A stretch of 47,140 bases of DNA, from the NCBI GenBank assembly GCA_030447685.1, contig JAUJOK010000040.1, positions 1 to 47,140 on the forward strand, given 5' to 3'. Shown here piece after piece: positions 8,907-18,218 of the stretch; the stretch's first letter is position 1; the number at the start of each line of letters is the position of its first letter. The notes beneath the pieces were generated by a model. The model was given only the letters and a program-made list of their open reading frames with translations. It made no database searches and was not told the origin of the DNA. Origin of the DNA: Armatimonadaceae bacterium. GTDB taxonomy: Bacteria; Armatimonadota; Armatimonadia; Armatimonadales; Armatimonadaceae. The position numbers and the translations under genes were made by a program.

Positions 8907-9564
8907 ATGCGACGATTGGTATTCTTGGCAGCTTTGCTGATTGCGGCAAGCGGGATTGCGGAGAGGCGAAGGCCGCGCCCCCGGTGTCGACGATGCGGCT
9001 GCCGCTCGCGCATATCCGCCCTTCGGAGTTCATGGTGATGCTGACGGAGGCGATGCCGCCCGGTGTGGAAAGCGCCGCGCCTAATGATCCCGAAAAGCGG
9101 CTTGTCGTCCGGGGAACGGCGGCGGGAATCAGTCAGGTGCGCGGGCTGATTCGACTCCTGGATGTGCCTGCACGGACAGTGCGGGTGACGCTGAAGCTGG
9201 AACGTTCGCTGCCGGGGCAGAACGAGGCTTCCCGCAAGCTCCTCTGCACTGTTGAGACAAGCGCGGCAAACAACGCGAGCTTTCCGGTCACGTTTCGCAT
9301 GGCGGATGCCGAATGTGTCGCTGTCCTGAAGCCGCGCATCAACGGGGATAAGTCGGTAACGTTCGATACAAAGCTGAGCCTGCGTCAAATTCAGGCAAGG
9401 AAGTTAGCCCTTATACGACGACGCAGGGGACGCGCCGCGTGCGTCCCGGCCAGTGGGAACGGCTGCTATCCATCCCTGCTGCCACAGGCACATATACCCT
9501 GTCTCTGGAAACCCCTGCCTCGCCCGCGCCGCCTCGCCCGAAAGTCGTCAAGCGCGCACGTTAA
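8907..9564 (+). pseudogene. Exported secretin-N-like protein, frame-disrupted twice
   Basis: Three overlapping frames read as one protein of about 219 residues. The ATG at 8907 begins a signal sequence (MRRLVFLAALLIAASGI); near 8952-8957 the frame must change to continue as GEAKAAPPVSTMRLPLAHI. Residues about 60-90 (VRGLIRLLDVPARTVRVTLK) resemble the N1-type repeats of secretins. Near 9385-9392 a second change leads to SGKEVSPYTTTQGTRRVRPG and a stop at 9562-9564. Both changes are repaired by adding one base to a short run (GGG near 8952, TT near 9390). Either the gene is decaying or the assembly dropped bases. No secretin pore domain is present, so the role is unknown. Confidence 0.65.
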
Positions 9565-9679
9565 AGACCCAAACAAATAGGACTCAGAAGCGCCAGCTCC
9601 GGGGCCTTCCGCCTCCTCGCGCGGCGCTGTAGCGCGCGTACAATGGAGCAGGCTCATAAAAAGTGAGGAGGCGGCGGTC

Positions 9680-10492
9680 ATGGAGATAGACGTGGTTCTT
9701 CCCGCCGGGGGGCGCATCGGCGGGGAGTTCGCGGATGAGGCGGGAACGGAGGTCAAGGCGCTGATCCGGCTCGGCGGCAGGACGGTGCTGGAGCGCACGG
9801 TCGTTGCGCTGCGCGCGACACGGGCCATGTGCGGCGCGTTATCGCAGTCGGGCCGGATTCGGTGCGGCAAGCGCGCGGATTTTGTTTCGGAAGCGCGCAC
9901 GGACGTGGTTCTTCCGGAAGGCGATTCCGGGCCGGAAAACATCTTCCGCGCGCTCCGCTATCTGCGCGACAATCCGGCAGCCGGAGCGGGAACCGCCGAT
10001 TCGCGGCGCGTCCTTATCGTCACCACCGACCTGCCGTTTCTAACCGCCGACGCACTGCGCGGCTTTCTTCTGGCCTGTCCGAAGACGGCGGACATCTGCC
10101 TGCCGGTCATCACCCGCGAGGCGTTCCAGAAACCCTTTCCCGACTCCGTCAATCAATATGTACCGCTCCGGGACGGCCACTGGACGCTGGGCTGCGCGTT
10201 CCTGGTGAACGCCGATGCTCTGGAGCGAAGCCGTGCCTCGATTGAGCGTGTGTTCGCGGCGCGCAAAAGCCAGCTTGCGATGGCCCTCCTGCTCGGCCCG
10301 GTATTCGTGCTGCGCTTCCTGCTGCTGCGGCTGGGCGTTCCCGACATCGAGCGGCGCTGCGCCCGCATTCTGGGCTGCGCTGCTGCCGCCGTGCACGGCT
10401 GCGCGCCGGAACTGGCCTATGACATCGATCTGCCGGGCGACTACCGGTACGCGGTGGAATGGCATCAGGACACGCAAGGGGCATCACGATGA
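9680..10492 (+). CDS. MobA-like NTP transferase domain protein (contains a compensated frameshift)
   Basis: A 270-residue protein with a nucleotidyltransferase (GT-A) start: VVLPAGGRIGGEF, LIRLGGRTVLERTV, and later RVLIVTTDLPFLTADAL with the metal-binding TD. This fold transfers NMP to sugar phosphates or molybdopterin; the substrate is not evident. Residues about 46-64 look wrong for the family. In the neighbouring frame, bases 9820-9870 encode GHVRRVIAVGPDSVRQA, the expected strand-turn sequence, so a base loss near 9815 (GGG) is offset by a gain near 9868. Start ATG at 9680 follows GAGGAGG. It overlaps the MFS gene by 4 nt (ATGA). Confidence 0.75.
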   Translation: MEIDVVLPAGGRIGGEFADEAGTEVKALIRLGGRTVLERTVVALRATRAMCGALSQSGRIRCGKRADFVSEARTDVVLPEGDSGPENIFRALRYLRDNPAAGAGTADSRRVLIVTTDLPFLTADALRGFLLACPKTADICLPVITREAFQKPFPDSVNQYVPLRDGHWTLGCAFLVNADALERSRASIERVFAARKSQLAMALLLGPVFVLRFLLLRLGVPDIERRCARILGCAAAAVHGCAPELAYDIDLPGDYRYAVEWHQDTQGASR

Positions 10493-11814
10493 CGACACCG
10501 GAAACACTGCCAGCGGCGGCGGCAAGAACATCCCCTCTGTTCAAAGACAGGGTGGGGTGGTATCTGGGGGTTTCGGCGTTCTGGTTCGCCACCAGCTTCA
10601 AGTGGTTTATCGTGCTTCAGTTGATTCCCGGCCTCGTGCGGGACGTTGCGCCGGGAGGGACGGGCAATCTGTGGTGGGGGAGAATCGCCGGTGTCGGGGC
10701 CATTGAGGCGATGATCGGCCCGGCTCTTTTCGGCTACCTGAGCGACCGCACCCGCTCCCGCTGGGGCAGGCGTCGCCCCTTTATCGCTATCGGCGCGGCG
10801 CTGACGGCGGCGGCGCTGGTTTTTCTGGCGGGCGCGAACAGCCTGTGGATGTTCTTTGTCGGTTATATTTTTCTACAAATCTCCGACGATATAGGCACCG
10901 GCCCCTATGCCGCGATCATCCCCGACCTGGTTCCTGAAGAGCGGCGGGGAAAGGCCAGCGGCATTATGAGCCAGCTTCAGCTTTTCGCCCAGATCGTCGC
11001 CGCCGTCGCCGGGCTGATGCTGGGAAGCGCCCTGCTGATTTTTCTGACTATCGCCGTCATCAATATAGTCTGCGCGGTTATCGTCCTGATGACCGTGCGG
11101 GAGCGGCAAACGGATTTTGTCGCCCGGACCGTATTGCTGAGCGAAGCGGACAAAGCGCCGGGACTGGCGGCGAAGCTGGCGCGCGGAATGGGGGAGTGGG
11201 CCGCGCCGTGGAGAAGCCTCGACTTTCGCTGGGTCTGGTTCACCCGCTTTTTGAACGCGCTGGGGTTTTATATCATCCTGAACTACGTTCCCAACTATCT
11301 GAAGGACAGCGTCCGCACCTTCGATCTGTTCGGGTTCCGCCTGGATGATTCGTTCCGGGCGTCCCTCGTGATCTCGCTGACGCTGTCGCTGTCGGGCGCG
11401 ATCAGCGCGGTCTGCGGCGGGCCGCTGGCGGACCGTATCGGTCGCAAGCGCGTCATCCTGTATTCGGGCTGGCTGATGTTTTTGACCCTGATCCCGTTCG
11501 CGCTGATTCCCAGCTACCGGGTTATCCTGGCGCTCGCGCCCTTTTTCGGCATCGGCTACGGCGCGTATCTGTCCGCTTCGTGGGCGCTGGCGGCGGACGT
11601 TCTGCCGAGTAAAGAGGACGCCGCCAAGGACATGGGAATCTGGCAGATGAGCGTCGCCGCGCCGCAGGTGGTGGCCGGTTTCGTGGTGGGTCTGCTGATA
11701 CACCTGGGAAACCAGCAGCGGATGGGCCTCGGCTATACCGTCGCGTTCCTGTTCGCCGCCGTTGCCTTCTTAATCGGCTCGATTCTGGTGAACCGGGTGA
11801 AGGGGTCGTCCTGA
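10489..11814 (+). CDS. MFS transporter, sugar-transporter-like (SLC45/GPH style)
   Basis: A 441-residue membrane protein with about 12 hydrophobic segments. The loop 2-3 motif GYLSDRTRSRWGRRRPFI and the later GGPLADRIGRKRVI are the two halves of the major facilitator signature. The SDRTRSRWGRRRPFI form is typical of sucrose/SLC45-like and glycoside-pentoside-hexuronide carriers, so a sugar or glycoside, probably with a cation, is the likeliest cargo. The ATG at 10489 overlaps the stop of the nucleotidyltransferase gene, implying coupled translation. The next gene lies on the other strand, with the two stops only 4 nt apart. Confidence 0.92.
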   Translation: MTTPETLPAAAARTSPLFKDRVGWYLGVSAFWFATSFKWFIVLQLIPGLVRDVAPGGTGNLWWGRIAGVGAIEAMIGPALFGYLSDRTRSRWGRRRPFIAIGAALTAAALVFLAGANSLWMFFVGYIFLQISDDIGTGPYAAIIPDLVPEERRGKASGIMSQLQLFAQIVAAVAGLMLGSALLIFLTIAVINIVCAVIVLMTVRERQTDFVARTVLLSEADKAPGLAAKLARGMGEWAAPWRSLDFRWVWFTRFLNALGFYIILNYVPNYLKDSVRTFDLFGFRLDDSFRASLVISLTLSLSGAISAVCGGPLADRIGRKRVILYSGWLMFLTLIPFALIPSYRVILALAPFFGIGYGAYLSASWALAADVLPSKEDAAKDMGIWQMSVAAPQVVAGFVVGLLIHLGNQQRMGLGYTVAFLFAAVAFLIGSILVNRVKGSS

Positions 11815-11818
11815 CGGG

Positions 11819-12283
11819 CTATTTCGTGAAGCTGACACCGCGAATGGCGAAGCGGGCGGTTCCGGTCTGCTTGCCTTTTTTCGCGGTAATGTGCGCTTCC
11901 CAATCACCGCCCATCGTGAAAACGCCCTCGCCGGTGTAGGTGCCCGGCGACTGCTCCTTCAACACTACCTGGTTCGGCCCCATCGGGTGGTTCATCTTCA
12001 GGTCCAGCGTAATTGTCGCGCCGGAAAGCCCTTTCCCCTCCGGCGCGAGCGCCATCAGCGTAAAGGTCGTTTTGGTAAGATTTTTCGGCGGCATCGGCTC
12101 CAGCGACAGGGAAAACTTATAGGGGCCTTCCTGCGCCAACCGTGTCGGTGGCGCGTCGGCGGGCGCGGTGGCGGCAGCGGTATCGGCAGCAGCCGTCTTT
12201 TCCGGCGGGTTCGGGTTGCACCCGGCCAGAAGCAGCGCGGCAAGCGCGGCGATGATGATGGCGGCAAAACGGTTCGATTTCAT
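11819..12283 (-). CDS. Lipoprotein with YtkA/FixH-like domain
   Basis: A 154-residue predicted lipoprotein: a positively charged start, a hydrophobic segment, and a lipobox LLAGC placing the lipidated Cys at about residue 22. After an Ala/Pro/Thr-rich linker, residues about 52-150 form an immunoglobulin-like beta domain of the YtkA/FixH type (FSLSLEPMPPKNLTKTTFTL, MNHPMGPN, GTYTGEGVFTMGGDWEAHI). Related domains occur near copper and cytochrome-oxidase assembly genes, but nothing of that kind is adjacent here. It converges on the MFS gene and is divergent from the esterase. Confidence 0.8.
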   Translation of the reverse strand: MKSNRFAAIIIAALAALLLAGCNPNPPEKTAAADTAAATAPADAPPTRLAQEGPYKFSLSLEPMPPKNLTKTTFTLMALAPEGKGLSGATITLDLKMNHPMGPNQVVLKEQSPGTYTGEGVFTMGGDWEAHITAKKGKQTGTARFAIRGVSFTK

Positions 12284-12383
12284 GTAGCATCTTTCTTCAC
12301 GGTCTGGTCTTATTGATTATATCCGTGCGCGCAGGGAAAGCGGGCGATGGCGCGGAATTGGTGGCATGAAGGAAGGAAGATCT

Positions 12384-13604
12384 ATGATACGACGCTGTTC
12401 TCTTTTGGTGCTATTATGTTTTCCAGTAATGGGGCTGTCGCGGCCCGGACTGGCGCAAGATGCGCCCCTGACGCCGAAAGCTTTAGCGGAGACGCTGAAG
12501 ACCGCCCCGACCGGCAATGACGCGGTTCTGCTGGCGGAGCGCATTCGGACGTGGTTCGGCAAAGACGCGCTGCTGAAAGGGCCGAATGCGAAGACGGAGG
12601 CTTTAACCGTCGCCTGGGCCGTGGAAGCGCCCGGCGCGAAATCTGCGCCGCAGGTGCTTTCGTCGGACGGCGTGGTGCGTATTCCGCTTAATCGTATCGG
12701 AACCACGGATGTGTACGCGGCTTCGGTGACACTGCCGGACGGCGCGGCGATGCTGTGGAGCTATGACGTGGACGGCAAGCGGCTCGGCGACGCGCGGCGC
12801 ATGGAAGTTTATTCCGTGCAGCCGGACAGCGTGGAACAGCCCGGCGTGCCCAAGGGCAAGCTGACCGAGCAGGCCCGGTGGAAAAGCAAAATCTTCGAGG
12901 GCACGGAGCGCTCCTGGTGGGTGTATGTGCCCGCGCAGTACAGGCCGGAAAATCCCGCCTGCGTCATGGTGTTTCAGGACGGCGGCTCGTACAGGAACTA
13001 TGTCCCGACCGTCTTCGATAATCTGATCGCCAAAAAGGAGATGCCGGTTACCGTCGGCGTCTTCGTCGATCCAGGTGTCTTCGCCGGGGGCCGCTCGAAC
13101 CGCTCGTTTGAGTACGATACGCTTTCCGACCAGTATGCGCGGTTTCTGCTGGAAGAGATTCTGCCGGAGGTCGAGAAGACCGTGAAACTGCGCCGCGACG
13201 CCGCGAGCCGCGCCATCTGCGGGGCGAGCAGTGGGGGTATCGCCGCGTTCACAGTCGGCTGGGAGCGGCCCCAGGAGTTCGGCAAGGTCGTGTCGTGGAT
13301 CGGGTCATTTACCAATATCGCCAGTGGGCAAAGCAGGCGCGAAGGGGGCCACAACTACCCGGCTCTCATTCGCAAAACCGACAAAAAGCCGATTCGTATC
13401 TTCCTTCAGGACGGCAACAACGATCTGGATAACGCGCACGGCAACTGGTGGCTGTCGAACCTGCAAATGTCGCGCGCGCTCGCCTTCAAGGAGTACGACT
13501 ATAAGTTCGTCGGCGGGTACGGCTTTCACAGTCATCAGCACGGTCGGGCCATCTTTCCCGACACGCTGCGCTGGCTATGGCGCGATTATAAGCCCGCCCC
13601 GTAA
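12384..13604 (+). CDS. Secreted alpha/beta-hydrolase (enterochelin-esterase / esterase D-like)
   Basis: A 406-residue exported protein. The signal peptide runs to about residue 25 (LLVLLCFPVMGL...LAQD). An N-terminal beta domain (35-150) precedes the hydrolase domain, as in Fes/IroE-type esterases: RSWWVYVPAQY, CVMVFQDGG, then the nucleophile elbow G-A-S-S-G with Ser282, an acidic residue in DGNNDLD and His in GFHSHQHG near the end. Such enzymes hydrolyse ester bonds of siderophores, feruloylated xylan or glycans; the substrate is undetermined. Start ATG at 12384 is directly behind GGAAGGAAGA. A GC hairpin (13637-13653) follows the stop. Confidence 0.88.
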   Translation: MIRRCSLLVLLCFPVMGLSRPGLAQDAPLTPKALAETLKTAPTGNDAVLLAERIRTWFGKDALLKGPNAKTEALTVAWAVEAPGAKSAPQVLSSDGVVRIPLNRIGTTDVYAASVTLPDGAAMLWSYDVDGKRLGDARRMEVYSVQPDSVEQPGVPKGKLTEQARWKSKIFEGTERSWWVYVPAQYRPENPACVMVFQDGGSYRNYVPTVFDNLIAKKEMPVTVGVFVDPGVFAGGRSNRSFEYDTLSDQYARFLLEEILPEVEKTVKLRRDAASRAICGASSGGIAAFTVGWERPQEFGKVVSWIGSFTNIASGQSRREGGHNYPALIRKTDKKPIRIFLQDGNNDLDNAHGNWWLSNLQMSRALAFKEYDYKFVGGYGFHSHQHGRAIFPDTLRWLWRDYKPAP

Positions 13605-13636
13605 GGTCGCGCCGGATGTTGAAAATCCGCGTCTGT

Positions 13637-13653
13637 GGGGGCCTTCCGCCCCC
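13637..13653 (+). terminator. Possible weak terminator hairpin after the esterase gene
   Basis: GGGGGC (13637-13642), a five-base loop, and GCCCCC (13648-13653), 33 nt past the esterase stop. No proper U-run follows (TTCC), so termination would be weak or factor-assisted. Confidence 0.4.
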
Positions 13654-13865
13654 TTCCGCACGAGCGTCTGGAAGGGAAGCTTTTCGACATCCTGATGGGC
13701 GTGGCGTAAGTTCACGGAGCGGCAGCATATTCGTCTGGTTTTTTATATGGTGATTTGTGAAACCTTAGGGCTTTTTCCCTTTCTAAGGAAGCGGCTGCCG
13801 CTGATGTTGCCGCCGGTAATGTGAAATAACACAAGGCGATATTCGCTTATAATCGTTGTTTACTA

Positions 13866-13894
13866 TTTACAAGCTGGCATATTTGCGGTAAAAT
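13866..13894 (+). promoter_or_regulatory. Sigma-70-type promoter of the outer-membrane protein gene
   Basis: TTTACA (13866-13871), a 17-bp spacer, and TAAAAT (13889-13894), 79 nt upstream of the ATG at 13973. It lies in an AT-rich stretch (13730-13900) that contrasts with the GC-rich surroundings. The rest of the gap 13605-13972 holds the hairpin at 13637 and no gene that I can support. A second TATAAT at about 13848-13858 lacks a good partner. Confidence 0.7.
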
Positions 13895-13972
13895 TGGCCG
13901 ACCTTCGTTGGTGCAGGACGCGAAGAGCGCTGCGCCGTGGACGTAAGGGATACTCATTCAGGAGGAAGAGAG

Positions 13973-14482
13973 ATGCGTTTCTTGAGCAAACTGGCGCTCG
14001 TCGCCCTGCTCGCCCTGGGCACTGCGGCCTCGGGTCAGGCCCAGGGGCTGATTAACCCGTTGCTGCCCGTCAGGGGCACTCGCGAGATTGAATTTCGCGG
14101 AAACTTCCAATTCGAGCCGGTGGACCTTTTCAATGTCCGCCTCAGCTACGGACCGTTTCTTAGTGAGCGGATTCAAGTAGGTGGGTCGCTCGACTATGCC
14201 CACAGCGATGATGCTGATACCAGCACGATTGGTGCGTTCGTCAATTATCACTTCCCCGGTACGTCGGCGACCCTTCCGTTTGTGGGTGCGTTCCTCGGGT
14301 TCTCGACCGGTGATGGGGATGAATCGACTTCGTACGGCCTGCAGGGTGGTGTTAAGCACTTCCTAAATTCCAGCGTTGCCGTGACTGGCGCCCTTGTCTA
14401 TCGCCAATTCGCGGATGATACATCCGCTGGCGAAGACAATGATGTCCGCTTGCAGTTCGGTCTGGCTGTTTACCTGCGCTAA
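13973..14482 (+). CDS. Outer-membrane beta-barrel protein (OmpA/OMP_b-brl-like)
   Basis: A 169-residue exported protein: a classical signal peptide (LSKLALVALLALGTAASGQAQG, cleavage near residue 24) and then alternating amphipathic strands rich in aromatic and Gly residues (FRGNFQFEPV, LSYGPFL, IGAFVNYHF, PFVGAFLGFS, YGLQGGVKHFL, LQFGLAVYLR), as in small 8-stranded barrels. This supports a diderm envelope. The ATG at 13973 follows AGGAGGAAGAGAG, one of the best ribosome-binding sites in the window, and the gene has a strong promoter (13866) and a terminator (14510), so it is likely a highly expressed single-gene unit. Confidence 0.85.
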   Translation: MRFLSKLALVALLALGTAASGQAQGLINPLLPVRGTREIEFRGNFQFEPVDLFNVRLSYGPFLSERIQVGGSLDYAHSDDADTSTIGAFVNYHFPGTSATLPFVGAFLGFSTGDGDESTSYGLQGGVKHFLNSSVAVTGALVYRQFADDTSAGEDNDVRLQFGLAVYLR

Positions 14483-14509
14483 CGTAGTCGTTTCTCGAAA
14501 GTGCAATCA

Positions 14510-14539
14510 AAAGGCCGGGGGCATCCGCTCCCGGCCTTT
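14510..14539 (+). terminator. Intrinsic terminator after the outer-membrane protein gene
   Basis: Perfect 10-bp stem AAAGGCCGGG (14510-14519) / CCCGGCCTTT (14530-14539) with a 10-nt loop, followed by TCCTTAGTTATT. Confidence 0.8.
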
Positions 14540-14588
14540 CCTTAGTTATTCAACCTTCTCGGCGGGAACGGCGGGGTACAGTAGAGGC

Positions 14589-15645
14589 GTGGACGATGCT
14601 CTGCTGGATGTGCTTATCATCGGGGCGGGACCGGCGGGCCTGGCGGCGGCATGCGCGGCGCAGGACGCCGGATTATCGTATGTGGTGGTGGAGCGGCGCG
14701 GGCCGGTACAGTCGCTGGTGGAGCATCCGCAGCAGATACGCTATTTCTCGCCCGCCGACGAGATGGCTATCGGCGGCGTGCCGTTTTTCATGCCCGGCGG
14801 GCACAAGCCGACCCGCGAAGATGCCCTGGCCTATTACCGCGCCGTGGCCGCGTCGCGCCGTCTGCATCTGGCGACGTGGGAAGAGGTTGTCGGCGTCGAG
14901 CGCGTTGCGGGCGGACTTTTTCGCGTGCAAAGCGTACGCCGGGTCGCAGGCGAGGGTGAAGCGGCAGCACGGAGCGCGCGGTTCCTGCTGGTGTGCGCGG
15001 GGACGTTCCCGAACCCCCGGCGGCTCACTGTCCCCGGTGCGGACCTGCCGAAAGTGTTTTCCAATCTACACGAGCCGACGCCGTTCTGGGGGCGCGATGT
15101 TCTGGTGACGGGCGGCGGCAATTCGGCGGCGACGGCGGCGATGACGCTGGCCGAGGCGGGGGCGGATGACGCTGGCCGAGGCGGGGGCGAAAGTCACCCT
15201 GGCGATGCGCCGCCCGCCGATGGATTTTCAAAGCCATTTGCGCCCCGTTATCGTCCGCGACCTGACGATCATGGCGCAGGAGAAGCGGCTGACGCTGCTT
15301 ACCGATACACGCGTGCGGCGCATAGAGCCGCAAAGTGTGCATCTGGTGCGCGTTCCCTACGAGCGGGAAGGGCTGCTGGAGGGCGAGGACCTGGGTGCGA
15401 TTCCTAATGACTTTGTCTTCGCCCTGCTCGGCCACACGGCGGACTTCGAGCTTTTCGCGCGCCTCGGCGTGCCCCTCGCGCCCGACGGCCTGCCGGTTTA
15501 TGACGAAGAAACGGCGGAGACGCCGGTGCCCGGTATCTATGTGGCCGGGTCGCTGTCGCGGGCGAACATCATTCTGGAGTCGCGCCGCCGCGCCGTCGAG
15601 ATTATCGCCCGTATTCGGGAGCGTCTCAGCAGCACGGCGGCATAA
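14589..15645 (+). pseudogene. YpdA-like FAD-dependent oxidoreductase, frame broken by a 25-bp tandem duplication
   Basis: Two frames together read as a YpdA/thioredoxin-reductase-like flavoprotein. The first (GTG 14589 to about 15165) has the FAD motif DVLIIGAGPAGLAAA, RYFSPADEMAIGGVPFF and the NAD(P)-binding GGGNSAATAAMTLAEAGA; the second (about 15166 to 15645) continues AGAKVTLAMRRPPMDF and ends with the FAD-contacting PVPGIYVAGSLSRAN. Relatives act as bacillithiol-disulfide reductases or similar low-molecular-weight thiol enzymes, about 320-340 aa. The break is a perfect direct duplication at 15140-15189; deleting one copy restores a 343-residue frame. There is no strong ribosome-binding site before the GTG. 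Function is lost if the duplication is real. Confidence 0.75.
15140..15189 (+). repeat. Perfect 25-bp tandem duplication inside the YpdA-like gene
   Basis: Positions 15140-15164 and 15165-15189 are identical, starting GATGACGCTGG and ending GGGGGCG. Twenty-five is not a multiple of three, so the duplication shifts the reading frame of the flavoprotein and repeats MTLAEAGA in a second frame. Confidence 0.95.
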
Positions 15646-15648
15646 GAG

Positions 15649-18215
15649 TTACTTGTCGCTATCTGTGCCCGACATCGAGCTGTTAGGTGTCAGCACCAGC
15701 TTGCGGCGGCCCGTTGTCTTGCTGCCGTACCGGTAGGTGAAAGTTACCGGCTTTTGGTTCCGGCGGGCGGTTTCGTCAACGGGCTGCGGCGTACCCGGAG
15801 GCAGGAAATCCACCTGAATAGTCGCACCGGCCATGTCTTCCCAGTTTACTGCCGGCGCATCCGTCTGCCGCCCGAAGGTAAGCGCAATAAACTGCTGCTG
15901 CGGGCCGAGCGGCAGCCGCCCGAAGGACAGCCCTTTGGCGGTTTGCGCTTCCCGCCGTAGCGCCGGAGAAAGGCTGCCGAGAAACCGCCAATGAGGACGC
16001 AGGTTCTCGCGGCGTGCAGCGTCCCACTCCTTCAGCCCCCAGCAGAGCCGTGCGCCTTCCGCCATGTTTTTGGAATCCAACTGTGTATCGGCAATCTGGG
16101 CAATCTCAACCATCTCGTCCAGCGACAGGCCGACGTTTCTGCGGCGCGCAGCGTCCCAGCGTGCGAGCAGGCGGTTGGGCACCTCCTTCAGCCGGTCGTT
16201 GAAAAAGCTGGTGCTGCGGAATTGGAGCCAGTCTCCGTCTTTCTTCCAGCGCACGCGCAGGGTGTCCGAAACCTGGTTTAAAGCGTCGAACAGCAGGGTG
16301 TTTTCCACCGTTACGGCGCGCCGTTCGTACAGGCGGGTGTAGTAATCGCCGATAACGTCTTTGCCCGTCGCCTTGTGGAGCGCTTCCAGCACGTCGGCAC
16401 TCGTGACGCCGTGGCTGCTGCCTGTCTCGTCCGATTTCTGACCGCAGGACGGTTCCGGTCGCACGGCGATATAGGTTTGCATAGACGGATCGTCCTTGAG
16501 CCTGGCGTTTGCCTCGGCGTTTTTCGGGTCGCTGACACTGGGACTGATGCCGACAGCCAATGTCCCCGATTTATTATGGGAAACTGCGCCGCCGTAAGGG
16601 CTGGCTATACCGGCGCCGGAAGTCACCCGCAGCGTAAACTGCCCCAGTTCCGTCCGGTCGATGGCAATGGAGGCTGTCGCCTGCGCCCCTTCGACAGAAA
16701 TAGCGGGAGACGGGTTTGGCATGAACATGCTCCCATGCGTCCCGATTTCGAAGCCGTGCTCGCTTTTCTTTATATAAACGTCCGGCAGGGACCCCAGGAC
16801 GCCCCGTGCAAGATCAGGTGGCAGGGATTGCTCGGTATTCTGGGGGTGGGAATTGAAGCTCAGCTTCTGGCCGTTGTGTAGCGCCGCCAGTTCCGCCGCC
16901 GACAGGCCGAAGTACAACCGGGACGGCCCCCAGCCGATTCCCCCCAAATTTTGCAGCAGCTTCTGCTCGTCGCCGGACGCCGTTTCGCCCATCTTGCGCG
17001 CCTGCTCCGGGGACAGGTCCTGATACTTTCGATACTTCTCCATCTCCCGGTCAAGGGCGATCAGGGCTTCATTGCGGTCTTTGTTGCGCAGCTCCTCTTC
17101 CAATAGCTGCGCGCGCAGGCTCTGGGCAAGACGGTAACGGTACGCGCCTTCCTCGCCGGTGCGCTCCCAGGTGAAACCGAAAAGCGTGCTGATCTGGCGC
17201 ATAATGTCACGCGCGGGCCGGTCTTTGCAAAACAGCGTGATCTTATCATCGGCGACAGTGCGCGCGGCGGCGAAGTCGATACCGGTTAGCTCGCTCAACT
17301 GGCGGCACAGGTCGGAAAAAGCAGTCGCTTTAAGGCTGAGCGTTACTTTTCGGGCAAGCCGGGCGTCGATGATAGCGGCTTCGCGCTGGTAGGCGGCAAG
17401 AACGGCGGCGACAACCTGACTGTCTGTCGACGCGATTTTGGGCAGGGGAACGCTGACAAAGGTGTCGCCGCCCTTGATGGACTCGCGCAGCTTTTTCTCC
17501 AGTTCTGCCAGTTCATCCGGGGGCAGGTGCGTCCACCGTGCCAGCGCCGTGCCGGTGTCCGCGTTAATATAGGATAGGTCGTCTTCTTCTTCTGCGATTC
17601 GGGCAGGAGACGGTGCCCCCGCAGCGATGCGTTCGCCGCTGCTGCCGCTCCTTTTCTGCTCATTCGGTGAAAACGTTGCCGCAGCTGCGCCGGAAACAAA
17701 ACGAGGTGTCGCCGCCACAGACGCCATGCCGGTCGCGCTATCGCTTCTGCCGAATCGGCAGCGCCGCCGCATTTGCAGATTGCTGCTGCTGCTGTGCCAG
17801 GCGTGGTGTCTTTTTCTCTCGTTCCCGGCTGCCGTGCGATAACCGCCGCGTTGCCGATGGGGTCCCGATGCGTAAGCGTCAGACGGACGATAGCCGCCAG
17901 AATACAAGCTGCCGCCAGCGCCGCCGCGCCCAGAGAAAGGACGCGCGGAGTAAACCGCTCGGAAGTAGAGGCGGCGGCGGCGGCGGCGGAACGCTTGCCG
18001 GATTCCCACGCGGCGACCGCGCGTCGGGCGTGGTGAACGGATGACGTGCAGGCTGGAAGGGCGCGCAGTTCGGCGCGGGCTGCCTGAAAGGCTTCCTGCC
18101 GCCTGCGGCACGCCGGGCAGCTTTGGAGGTGCCCGGCGACCACGCGGGCTGCGTCTTCCCCTAACAGGCCGTCCATCTCGTCCGACATCCATCGCTCAAT
18201 TTGTCGGCAGTTCAT
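15649..18215 (-). pseudogene. Membrane anti-sigma factor with STN/secretin-like extracytoplasmic domains, one frameshift
   Basis: Reading from 18215, residues 1-45 are a zinc-binding anti-sigma domain (MNCRQIERWMSDEMDGL...HLQSCPACRRR; the HxxxCxxC zf-HC2 motif), and about 93-115 form one membrane helix (LSLGAAALAAACILAAIV). Between about 17725 and 17815 the frame changes. The rest reads to 15649: a charged helical part, an STN-like unit (LKATAFSDLCRQLSELTG...IMRQISTLFGFTW), a coiled region, a beta-rich domain, and a second STN-like unit (SADVLEALHKATGKDV...LFDALNQVSDTLRVRW). One added base gives 855 residues. It starts 3 nt after the ECF sigma stop, so it is almost certainly that factor's membrane regulator. 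I do not know a described protein with this layout. The stop is 3 nt from the convergent flavoprotein stop. Confidence 0.75.
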
Positions 18216-18218
18216 AAC

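Noticed and set aside
17760..17830. Programmed -1 frameshifting at the A5 run in the anti-sigma gene
   Set aside because: The run is not in the phase needed for an X XXY YYZ slippery site, and a single missing base in a GG run near 17730 gives a better join.
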